Made by a program: the position numbers and the translations under genes
In this document: piece by piece, positions 1 through 43,556 of the stretch
How positions within the stretch are numbered: position 1 is the first letter of the stretch
How the letters are laid out: each line of letters opens with the position of its first letter
Notes under the pieces: model-generated
Databases searched by the model: none
What the model saw: the letters and a program-made list of their open reading frames with translations, nothing else
What the model was told of the DNA's origin: nothing
NCBI RefSeq assembly: GCF_030867145.1
Contig: NC_134433.1
Location: forward strand, 11,235,216 to 11,299,215
DNA length: 64,000 nucleotides
DNA from: Opisthocomus hoazin
Taxonomy: Eukaryota > Chordata > Aves > Opisthocomiformes > Opisthocomidae
Direction of reading: 5' to 3'

Positions 1-9390
<9,390 letters not shown>

Positions 9391-10448
9391 GTGTGGCTCA
9401 ACAGTTGCGCTTACAGATGGGAACAATCTCAACTTGTTTTTATTGCAGATGCCATCAAGACTATGTTCCGACAGATTTTGAAAGCGGTATTGCTTGTATA
9501 AGCATTCTGATAACCTGCGAACCCCTGGGACTGAACACCACCATTCCTTAATCAAGGGTCATGTAATTCAGGGTACGACAGTAGATGACTTGTGTGTCAA
9601 GTGGCAGACCTAGTACATGATTATAGGTTGTAATGCCTGCTTATGTCCATGTGCACAGCAGACTGGACCTTGCTAGCAGCAGCAGTTGGAGAAAGCAGTA
9701 ACGTAGATGTTACGAAAACATACGTAGCTCTCTCCGGTCCTATTGCTTATGTTGCTTCTTCCTCAGGCAATGAACGTCAACCTTAGACAATTCAATATAT
9801 AGATAGAAATGTCACAAATTTATCCTGGAGCTTTTTTTTTTTTTAAATCCTGAATTCTCTGTCCTAGAAAGGCTATAAGTACTTTGCATGGTCAGTTAAC
9901 TATGCGCAGTACATATTTACATAGGGCCCGCAGGGGACAGCCTTATGACGTACAGATGCTTACCATTTTAGTGGTAAACAACAGATCAAATCAACCTCGG
10001 AATTCTAGAAGTTGTGGACACTAGATTGATTTCTTCAGTACTGTTGATGCTTCAAACATAGCAGCTGATTTTGAATTAAAATTTCTATTAACACACCAAT
10101 ATCTATCAACAAATACAAGGCTTATGGGAGTGTAAACATCCGTATCAGTGCTGAAAAATGTGTGCATAGCACTTTAATGCATAGCTTTAAAGCAGTGTTT
10201 GATTCACTAAATATACTAAAATATTGACACTGCTTTACAATAGAATTAAATTATATAGGGCCAGTTTAATTTTTCTAGAATTCTTCAGTACTCCTATTTT
10301 ACAATACTCTTACAGTACAAATCAGTGTCAAACATGGTGAACTGACAAATCAAATACTACTTTTATTTTAAAGTTACTCTGGGGACTCTTCTGGTTTAAT
10401 TCCCATCTGTAAAAAATTTGATAGTGAATTCGTGAGGATTTTATTTTT

Positions 10449-10454
10449 AATAAA
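10449..10454 (+). terminator. CRK: Proximal poly(A) signal of CRK
   Basis: AATAAA is followed about 20-30 bases later by the GU-rich stretch CTTGTGTGCTTCTGG, the expected layout of a working cleavage site. Use here would give a 3' UTR of about 1.1 kb. Confidence 0.6.
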
Positions 10455-12586
10455 CTAATGGAAAATACTTGTGTGCTTCTGGATTGATTCTCAAAAGGCA
10501 TAATAGAGTAAATATGACTTCGTAGCTCATAATGAAAATCAGTGCATTGAATAGGTGGTGTTATGCACTGCTTGATTTTTTTTTTTAAGTCTATTCTTCT
10601 GTTTATCTGGTTTTCTCTAACATAAATCAGAATGGATTCAGTAAGTTTTGTAAACTGAAATTAAACACTGAAGTAACTATCTTTAGCCTGTACCCTGGAT
10701 TGTTTTCCAAACACAGCACTCTAGTGACCAAAATTAAGCAAACAAATTCTGTAACTTTGACTACAGTGTAATCCATATAGAACAGTTTTTCTGAATAGCA
10801 TCAAACAGAAAATGTTATATTGGTTTATAGAAACCATGTGACTAGAATGGCTCATTGGTTGTAAATGCTGCGAGGGCTAGTTCCCACTGCAACGGCTGTT
10901 GCTGCAAGGTGCCGACCCGTACAACAGAATACTGGTAACACTTTACCTCAGAACTGTGTAACATGCTGGAAACTATACTATTTCTGTTATATTTAAATAC
11001 TAGTTGTTTTACTTCAAAACTAATCCATCTGCAATCTGACTAATTTTCAGGTAATGGGCACTCATGAATTCTGTAGACTAATGCAAATGTACATTAATCA
11101 TACTTTTCAATCACCAGTCTTATAAACACTACTGAAGATTACTAGAAAACTGACGTGACAGTGCTGTAAGAAGAACGGTAACAAAGGAATTGCAGTGCTA
11201 TTCTAGCTTGGATTGTTATTCTGGTGAGGGTGATATGCCAGTGATTGTGGGATCTCTTCTAGCTTAGTACAAAATCTACTTCAAGGAAAACAATTGAGAA
11301 ACTAACTCTAGGTTAGTTTCCTAACCTAGAACCAAACACATTGGTTTCTTTAATGCTAATTTGTACCTTTCCTCTGACCTTGTTATTTACTAGGACTGAT
11401 TTTTTTCAATAACTGCACTCTAAGTAACAGGCTTAATACTGAGTTTATCAGTTGCCCATGTATGCTTATATTTTTCTTCAGGTATTGCAAAAGAAACACA
11501 ATGAACTGTGTGTTCTTAGAGTAACACAGTTTGTTCTGAAGTATTTTTTCCATTTGCAGTTAATGAAAGCTGGTATGTTTGTACCTTTCCAATCAGCAAT
11601 TATTTAAGATACAAAAAGAACTTTGTTCTGAAAGGTATTTTGTAATGCAAATCTTGCCTTTTTAATATGAAAGATGTAAATTGATTTAACGAATACCCTG
11701 CAAACTTTGTAGATATGTTTTTGTTAAGACTGTGTAAGTTGCGAATATTTGTACCCTTTGAAAGAGCAAAAAAAAGAGAAACTAGAGGAGTCTTAATAGC
11801 TGCTGTTGCACTAGAATCCCAAGTTCCTGTCAAGCAGTTTTTCTTAGTCAACTGATACATTAACGCAACTGTTTTCCACTGTTCAGTTCTAAGCCGAAAT
11901 GTGATTTTGTTTCATAGCTGATAGAAATGAGTATGTTTGCATTTGGACGAAATAGACATTTCAACTTATCAAGCTCTTAAAGGAAAATAGGTAGAACATT
12001 TGTTCATGAACATGTAGATTAAATCCTTTTGTGGCCTTTGTTTATCCTCTTCTGTTTGTTCCCTCCCTTCTCCCCAATGCGTGCAAAAAAATCATTGCTA
12101 AGAATGTTGGTCACAATCTTTTGTCTCTACTTGGCTGTGTTTTTGGTCTCTTGTGCATAGGCAGGTGTTAGAACTAGAATAATCATTTCTAGAAATACAC
12201 CGTGAAAGCAGAATGCTCAATTACACTGTGTTCTTCTGGTGCATTTACACATTATATCACACTAAAAAGTACAACTGGCTGCTATGGTTTTTTAATACAT
12301 ATTTCATTTTGGTAAACCCCAGCCTTTTTACTAATATTTGACCTGGTTAAATCTTGTTAATCTGTTTGAATTGTATTTGTTAATAATGCAAATATTTCTA
12401 ATCATCTTAAGAGTAAAACACTTCATTTTTGTTAATGGTTTTGGAGAAGGATTCTAACCAAACCAGTTTGAAGAAAAATATGAACATGTGCCATTGTATT
12501 ATAACACTATCCACTTTCTTGACAGTTAAAAGTCTTTTTTTATTTTTTTGTAGCATGTAATGTATATGTTCATAGTACGTGAAGTA

Positions 12587-12592
12587 AATAAA
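12587..12592 (+). terminator. CRK: Distal poly(A) signal of CRK
   Basis: AATAAA lies in GAAGTAAATAAAAGTATAG, with TGACCTGGTGTC downstream. It is the last strong signal before sequence character changes and a CR1 copy appears, so it is the likely end of the long CRK mRNA. Confidence 0.6.
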
Positions 12593-12612
12593 AGTATAGC
12601 CAAAACTTTGAC

Positions 12613-15299
12613 CTGGTGTCATTCTCAATCAGCTGTCATTGGAATACTTGCATTTAATAATCTAAATATAGAGCTGTGGGTGTGGGCTTTTTGAATTGGC
12701 CAAACTCATATGAAAACAAACATAGCACCTGCAGAAGACAAACCAAGATAACTAAAGTAACTTATCAACTAGTATAATATGGGGTGTTTTTTTGAAACAC
12801 GGTGACTTTCTATAATCCAATGAGTTACTTGAGTCAAGGGGGTTGGGGGAAAAGTATATTGTCGCTGCAAAAAGAGGACTCATGAGTATGTTGAGACTGT
12901 AGCTATTAGTCTCAATTCTACCTACACAGGTGTATCCGGAGATAGTTTGGGGATTCTTTGGATGCTGTGTATCTTGTTTGAAAGACGAAAAGCTTTTTAT
13001 TCATTCTTAGAATTGTCAGTAAAACCATGCATTAAGTGTTCAAATTAATACCAGTAAGAATCTCATACAGGAGTCTCCTAACGGTTCAGAAGGACTTCTT
13101 TGTAAGGGTGGTAGTGGGAGACCACTATTTCAATGAAAGACTGAAGTGTGCAGTGGTCATGTTTTAACCTGGCTGAATCCAGGACAGCAGTGTACTATCA
13201 AGGGATGAAGCACTGGAAATGAGGACCAGGATGGCTGTGTCCCATGTGGGAGAACATTTCTAACATAGAACTGCGTTGAACTACCTTTGCCGTCATAATC
13301 CTTAAAAGCTGCAATGGAAAGCAGCCTCTAGGCCCCTAAGGATAAGAATCTCGATGGCAATACTCTAACTAAAGCCAGACAGTTTAATTCAGGGCGTACA
13401 CCGAAGAACAGCTCCACGCCAGCGCGTTCTTCAGCTCAGTGCGGTGTGCCATAGTTAATCATAGATGAAACCTTGAGGCATTCAAAATCTCTCAAAGCAT
13501 TTGGCCTTCTGGAGGTGCTCCCTCATTCCACAGGCTCTTGCTGCGTGGAAGAGGCCATGTTGTCTGCTCTCAGAACACTACTTACTTCCCTGTCCATTGT
13601 TTCTAGAATTATACAAGGACCAGTCTTGATGATGTTAGTACTGCCATAGTAATTTCCCTTGCTGCTAAGGGCAAGGACAGCATTTGTTTTCTTAGTCACT
13701 AAATTTCAGTGATCACAGAATGGTCGGGGTTGGAGAGGCCTCTGTGGGTCATCTAGTCCAACCCCCTGCTGAAGCAGGGTCACCCAGAGCAGGCTGCACA
13801 GGACTAGGTCTTGAATATCTCCAGAGGAGAGTCCACGACCCTCCTGGGCAGCCTGTGCTAGTGCCCCGTCACCCTCAGAGTGAAGAAGTTCTTCCTCATG
13901 TTCAGACAGAGCTTCCTGTGCTTCGGTTTGTGCCCATTGCCCCTTGTCCTGTCGCTGGGCACCACTGAAAAGAGCCTGGCCCCATCCTCCCAACACCCAC
14001 CCTTCAGATATTTATAAGCATTTATGAGGTCCCCTCTCAGCCTTCTCAGGTCCCCTCTCCTAGAGTGATGGCTCCTTTTAATTTAGTTGATACGTATTTG
14101 TTTGGGTGGCTACTACAGATAACTTTCCGGATCACTGCTGTTTTGTGGAGTCTTCAAGAGGGACATGACTTATAAATGAGTGACTTTGCATTTAAGTGTA
14201 CCGAGATGCCTGCAAGGTTTTTCTGTTACATCTCCACACAATAAAGATTATTCTGTCAGCTTCAGATGGAAAAAATTAAATTTTCATAGGTAAAAGTACT
14301 GCCCCAAGTTTTGCTCCAGTGTTCATACAGTATATATCGTTACTCTCTATACTGCTGGGATCTTTTGGGTGCTTACCAGAACTGCCTTGTTAATGGTACC
14401 GTGTATTTACAAACAATTCAGAGGTAAAGGTATATAATAATTCCCAGTTTCAACAAAATCAGCATTTTCTGATCATATTTTGTCTAAATTGAAAACAGGT
14501 ATTTTTTTTTTCTGGACTTGACACCTTGATTTCGAACCTAGTCCAGACAGGCTAATGTCTTTGGTTTTTCTTTCGTGAAATTCTGATTAGATAATCCTGA
14601 GATCTGGAAAAGAGTTGGGGCCCAAAATGTCCCTTGGAAACGGTCCATTGATTTTCTGGGTAGGCAAACAGCAATATAAAAATAATTGTTATATTTTTAG
14701 ATTTATTTGTAAGAAAATCATAAAGTTATGTTAATTTTACGTACTCTAAAGCTCTTCCTCACCAACTGAAGTAATCTGTTAAAATGAATCAGGAAACAGC
14801 AAACTACTAAAAAAAAAGTGCTTTAAATGGTGCTTTAGGTGTGTGTGCCCTCAGTCACACACCTGGACCCACTCCTGTGGGCACAGTACAACAGAGTAAA
14901 CAGCAGGATACCCAAGGCTGCGTCCAAGCCGTGCCAGGGCCTGCTCAGTCTCTGCTGCCTGTCGAACACTGCGGAGGTCTTTGTGCTCTGCCACAGCCCA
15001 GGCAGGCCGAGAGCCCTCAGCCCGCTCGTCCTAGGAGAGACTGGAAAAAGAGAGATCCGAGACTTCATTCACAGCTACCCTGAGCAGATCTTTGAAGATT
15101 AAATTTGTGCCAGCCAAGCATAATCCCATTTAGCTTTCTCAAACCATCCCGATTTCAGAAACTGAGGCGTGACTGCAGTTATTCGAGTTTATGCTCCGTT
15201 TTGTTCGGAAGTACTCTGTGAGGAACTTGTGAAGCGTTTCATTTTACCTTCTCGTTCTTCTAGCCTCTTAAAACTGTTAAATTATCACGTCCTACCTCA
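12613..15299. other. CRK-YWHAE intergenic region
   Basis: About 2.7 kb between the distal CRK poly(A) signal and the YWHAE CpG island. It holds one CR1 fragment (13711-14066) and a GC-richer patch near 14835-15090 with a 9-bp inverted repeat (AGGTGTGTG at 14837-14845 and its complement at 14856-14864). No gene was recognised; open frames in the GC-richer patch have no supporting signals. Confidence 0.7.
13711..14066 (-). mobile_element. CR1 LINE fragment, 3' end, minus orientation
   Basis: Read on the minus strand, this matches the 3' part of avian CR1: remnants of the reverse-transcriptase C-terminus ([15 protein letters not shown]-like region), then the conserved 3' tail whose complement reads TCCAACCCCCTGC. 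It is 5'-truncated, as is usual for CR1. It aligns well by eye with the longer copy at 22646-23690, so the two are probably the same subfamily. No intact frame remains. Confidence 0.85.
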
Positions 15300-15826
15300 G
15301 ACATAGCAGCGGAGGTGATACCTTGCTTGAGCAACGCCCCCCCCCGAGAGAAACCTGCTCGGTCGGACCTCCTGCCTTCCCGTCACGCCCAGATTCACCG
15401 TTACGCGAGGGGCACACGGAGAGGCGTCCGAGCGGCGATGTCGAGGTCTGAGGGCAGCAGCAACGCGTTCCCGGGGACACGGGGGAGCCGCCTTCCTCCC
15501 CCCCCTCCTCCCCCGGCGCGCCGCGGGGCCTGGCCGTCGGCCCGCCCTCACGCGAGGCAGGGCCGCCGCGCCAGCAGCCCGCCGGGGCCCCGCCACCCGG
15601 CCCCACCCCACCCCGCCCCGCCATCGGCGGCCCTGCGCTTCGCCCCTCCGGCCTCCCCAAAACAACGGCGCCCTCTCGGCCGCGGCCCCACCACGAGCGG
15701 GCGGAGGAACGGGCGGCTGCGGCTCCGGCCCCGCTACCCCCGGGCGACCGCCTCCCGCCGCCGCGGCTTCGTCCCCCTCCTCCCGCCCGTTGTCAAGGAG
15801 CCGCCGTTGCCATGGGAGGCCGCAGG

Positions 15827-15888
15827 GCGCATGCGCGCACTTGCGGAAGTGCCCGGATGCAGCGGGAGGAGGTGCTGCCGCCATATTT
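15827..15888 (+). promoter_or_regulatory. YWHAE: Core promoter motif cluster: NRF1, ETS and YY1 types
   Basis: GCGCATGCGC at 15827-15836 is an NRF1-type palindrome. GCGGAAGTG at 15843-15851 is an ETS/GABP-type site. GCCGCCATATTT at 15877-15888 is, on the minus strand, the YY1 consensus AAATATGGCGGC. YY1 sites of this kind usually sit just downstream of a transcription start, so the start is inferred at roughly 15845-15875. Binding is inferred from sequence only. Confidence 0.65.
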
Positions 15889-15984
15889 GCCCGGAGAGCA
15901 GCGAGCTGGTAGCTGCTGAGCCCCCCGGACCCATCGGCTTCCATCCGCTCCGTGCAGTCCCCGACGCCGCCCCGCCTGCAGGAC

Positions 15985-40499
<24,515 letters not shown>

Positions 40500-41360
40500 G
40501 ACACAAAAGGCCAACAAGAGAACCCATCTCTGACCACCCTTCCCCTTCCCCACAAAAACCCTCAGTGTCACTCTGAGAACCACCAAATCTGACTTTTACA
40601 TTGGGTCTCAGAATTTAGGTTCCTGCCCTGTTGGGTTTCTTTATTTTTATTTTTTTTACACAGTTTAAAAGTTCTTAAAGGCAAGAGTGAATTTCTGTGG
40701 ATTTTACTGGTGCCAGCTTTTAGGTTCTTTAAGACACTAACAGGACTGCGTAAAGGCTCTTTCAGCATTACTGTGTTGTCTCTTGCCAGCTGGGGTGAGA
40801 TTGCCCTTAGATGTGGATGTTACACCTGAAGGCCGTTAGACGTGTAGGGGAGAGATGTGTTACGGCAAGGTAGTGCACATGTGGTGGCGTTTTTCTTTTT
40901 TTATAACTGTTTAAACTGAATTTTATACCAATGTTTAAACTTAATTGGGTGTTTAGCTTGAAGTTACAGGTTGCATTGGGACATATATTGTAGTGGTTTT
41001 ACTGTATAAAATCAAAAGTTTCCAAACTGCTGAAATGTTGCTGAAAATCATGGTGCTGGTAACAGTTCAACAATCCGTGGCTGCTCATTCTTGCCTATTC
41101 TTTACTTTTCCTCAAAGCAGGTTAGCATTGAAGGTGGCATTGATAAGCCTGCATGCGTGTTCAATATTTTTTCTTTCTCCCTCCCCTTTCCCCATCTCCC
41201 TTCGCTCGCTCAACCTCTTTTGTTCAGTATGTGTAACTTGAAGCTAATTTGTACTACTGGATATCTGACTGGAGCCACAGATACAGAATCTGTATTGTTC
41301 TTACTGAAACACAGCATGGAATTAACATTAAACTTAAATAAAACAAACCTAAATTAAAAA
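40500..41360 (+). other. YWHAE: YWHAE 3' UTR
   Basis: The terminal exon continues from the stop to about 20 bases past the poly(A) signal at 41337-41342, roughly 0.85 kb. It is T/A-rich without recognised repeats. The end is inferred from the signal. Confidence 0.75.
41337..41342 (+). terminator. YWHAE: Poly(A) signal of YWHAE
   Basis: AATAAA in ACTTAAATAAAACAAACC, followed by a T-rich stretch about 40 bases downstream. It is the last canonical signal before the GC-rich intergenic gap. Confidence 0.7.
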
Positions 41361-41894
41361 TGCCAAATATTACTATGAGTTTCTTTTATATTTTAGTTAC
41401 TTCAGCAAGAATAACTTTCCTTTGTTGCTTGTCTAGGAACAGTTGGAGGGGCAGAGAGAGAGGTGACAGCATTGTTCTTCAGACGCGAGCTAAAGTGAGA
41501 CCCTAGGCTGGCGTGTAAGTAGCACAGCCGTGAGGCCGGCCTCCCCGAGGGCAGCCCGCTTTGCAGCGGGAGGAGGCGGCAGCTCTGCCGCGCTGTTTGG
41601 TCGGGCTTCCCCTGCCTGACTGCAGCGTTGAGCTCGCTTGCCCTTAGAGCACTCCTCATCCAGCCCAGTCGCGTGGCTGGAGGGCAGGGAGGCACATTCC
41701 CTACGTAGCTGATGGCCTGGAGAGGGCTAGGCTACAGGTGGGAGCAGGGCCACCCTCTGCGTAGGCAGACTGGGCCTGAGAACCGGAGATGCAGCAGGGC
41801 CAGGTCACAAATGAGGCAGCAGAATCATACCCTCCCCCTGAAAAAATTGAGAAATGCGATGAAACAGTTTCTGCAACAAAGACCAGGTGTGGGG
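41361..41894. other. YWHAE-MYO1C tail-to-tail intergenic gap
   Basis: About 0.5 kb separates the inferred ends of two converging genes. The middle (about 41500-41820) is GC-richer than either UTR. No gene or repeat was recognised. Read-through from either side would give antisense overlap. Confidence 0.6.
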
Positions 41895-41910
41895 GTTTTT
41901 TTTGTAAAAA

Positions 41911-41916
41911 TTTATT
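41911..41916 (-). terminator. MYO1C: Distal poly(A) signal of MYO1C
   Basis: The minus strand reads CTCAATAAATTTTTACAAAA, then GGTCTTTGTTG further on: a canonical AATAAA with an A-rich cleavage zone and a U/G-rich element downstream. Confidence 0.6.
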
Positions 41917-42513
41917 GAGCGTAGTCTGGAAGAGGTTACATAACAGCGTATACAGCATTGTATAGCATATACACTATGGTGGTGTGGGGTGTATGCGCTA
42001 CGGTGTATGCAGCATTCCAGACCTGCGGCAGTGTTTGGTAGCTGCGTGATGGCAGAAACCGAAAAGGAGGAGACCAAGCCGATCGTGTGTGAGTGGCAAC
42101 ATGTTGGGTTATCTTTCAGTCAGGGCTTGCTGTGACTGTTGTTGCTGCTGCATCAGGATAGAGGTGTGGAACGTGAAGGATTCCTACCGCAAGTAGGGAG
42201 CAGAATGCAGAATGCACTCTGTGAGGGCTGGAACTTGGGAGCTGGAGCTGCGGTGCGCAGTCAGCAGGGATTTGGCCCAGAGCTGTCCACCCTGCAGCTG
42301 CTTGGGTTCTGTGTTAGATGGTGGTGCTTGGCGCTCGCCTCTGATGCGGTCTGAGGCTGGTTAGCATTCAGAACATGGATCCCTTCTAGCTTTGGGTTGG
42401 AGCGGAGGTGGCACAGCGTGCTCAGGAAGCTGGGCAATGCCAGCAGCGCTGAACTAGCCCTCTCTTCCTCTTTAAGGCAGTACTGAGAGGCATTTCTAGA
42501 AACAGTGTGGAGC

Positions 42514-42519
42514 TTTATT
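42514..42519 (-). terminator. MYO1C: Possible proximal poly(A) signal of MYO1C
   Basis: The minus strand reads CCACAATAAAGCTCC with CTGTTTCT downstream. It is a plausible alternative signal, about 1 kb after the stop. Confidence 0.4.
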
Positions 42520-43529
42520 GTGGGAACTGAAACTTCCAGTTATCACTAAAAACAAGAGGAAAAACAGTTTTTTCTGAAGGTGCTGCTCTGAGCCTGACGA
42601 GCTGTGTGGGGGAAGCAGCAGTGGTGACTCCCAGATGGGTACAAGGTGGGAGGAAAGGTCACGTGCACATCAGGCTTCATCTCCAGCCTAGAGCGGCGTA
42701 GAGAACTGGTAACCTCTGCAGTTTGTATGACTTGCATTTTGTTTGGATGTGTGGATATGAAAAAGTCCCTATGGTATAAAAATAGCACTAGAGAGCAAGA
42801 AATGGGACAGGTGTAAAAAAAAAAAAAAAAAAAAGGTAGAGAGTCTTTGGATCCAGATCAGTGAAGATGTTACATGATGGGTTTCTTGGGTTAATACCTT
42901 ATAATCATAAACTAAAACCAACAAAAATTCCAAATCTAAAACATAAAAATTTCCACATCAACACCATTCCTTGTAGTGCATCTCTCATACTCAGCTATAA
43001 AGTATTTACAGGGTTCTACTCATTTACACAATATGGCTTTAATATATTGTAACACAAAGCATCAAAACGTCTCAGAGCGAAATTCTTCATAAAACATTCT
43101 TTCTGAGTATAAAGTTTGGCATTTCATTGATTTGGCTGGCAAAGCAGCAGAGTTGTTTGTGCTTTTTGATGACAAGCACAAATTTTGGTCGTTTCCATCA
43201 GGGCTTAAACTCTTGACAGAGTCAGAGCTACCTCTCCCTCAAAGCCCAGCTGAACGTTTCATGAGCCACGGTTTCGCAGCCACCGCATTGGACCCGTGCC
43301 TCTGCCACTAAGGTAAGGAAGAGAAGGCCTTTCTTTTGGAACTTTTGTATTAAGACAAGAAAGCAAGATGTATTTTGTGGGTTTTTCTGAAAGTGCAGGT
43401 CTTTGGTAACAACAAACGAAATGAGCAAAGCGAGGAAGGAGGGGGGTTTGCTGGGAACAGTCCCCAGCTGGTTCCGGAGGGTGCAGTCAGACTGAGGGGG
43501 AAGCGGTCCTGTCGTGGCGGCACGTTTTA

Positions 43530-43556
43530 TCATCGGGAATTCAGACGTGGAGCAAC
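43530..43556 (-). CDS. MYO1C: MYO1C last coding exon (27 coding bases)
   Basis: Acceptor CAACCTGCAG... read on the minus strand as CCTGCAG|GTTGCT. It encodes only VAPRLNSR and TGA (43530-43532). This C-terminus is the MYO1C signature, which confirms such a short coding end. The exon continues as 3' UTR. Confidence 0.93.
   Translation of the reverse strand, partial: VAPRLNSR

Larger units (their letters stand above)
9391..12612 (+). other. CRK: CRK 3' UTR
   Basis: This AT-rich non-coding stretch directly follows the CRK stop, with no further splice site needed. It ends near the distal poly(A) signal at 12587-12592, giving about 3.2 kb; a proximal signal at 10449-10454 would give about 1.1 kb. 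The only notable structure I see is the inverted-repeat cluster at 11299-11330. The right boundary is inferred from the signal, not from transcript data. Confidence 0.75.
41895..43529 (-). other. MYO1C: MYO1C 3' UTR
   Basis: Non-coding minus-strand sequence from the MYO1C stop to the distal poly(A) signal. It has two candidate signals (42514-42519 and 41911-41916), giving about 1.0 or 1.6 kb. It includes a tract of 20 A on the plus strand (42815-42834), read as poly(U) in the mRNA. Confidence 0.65.
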
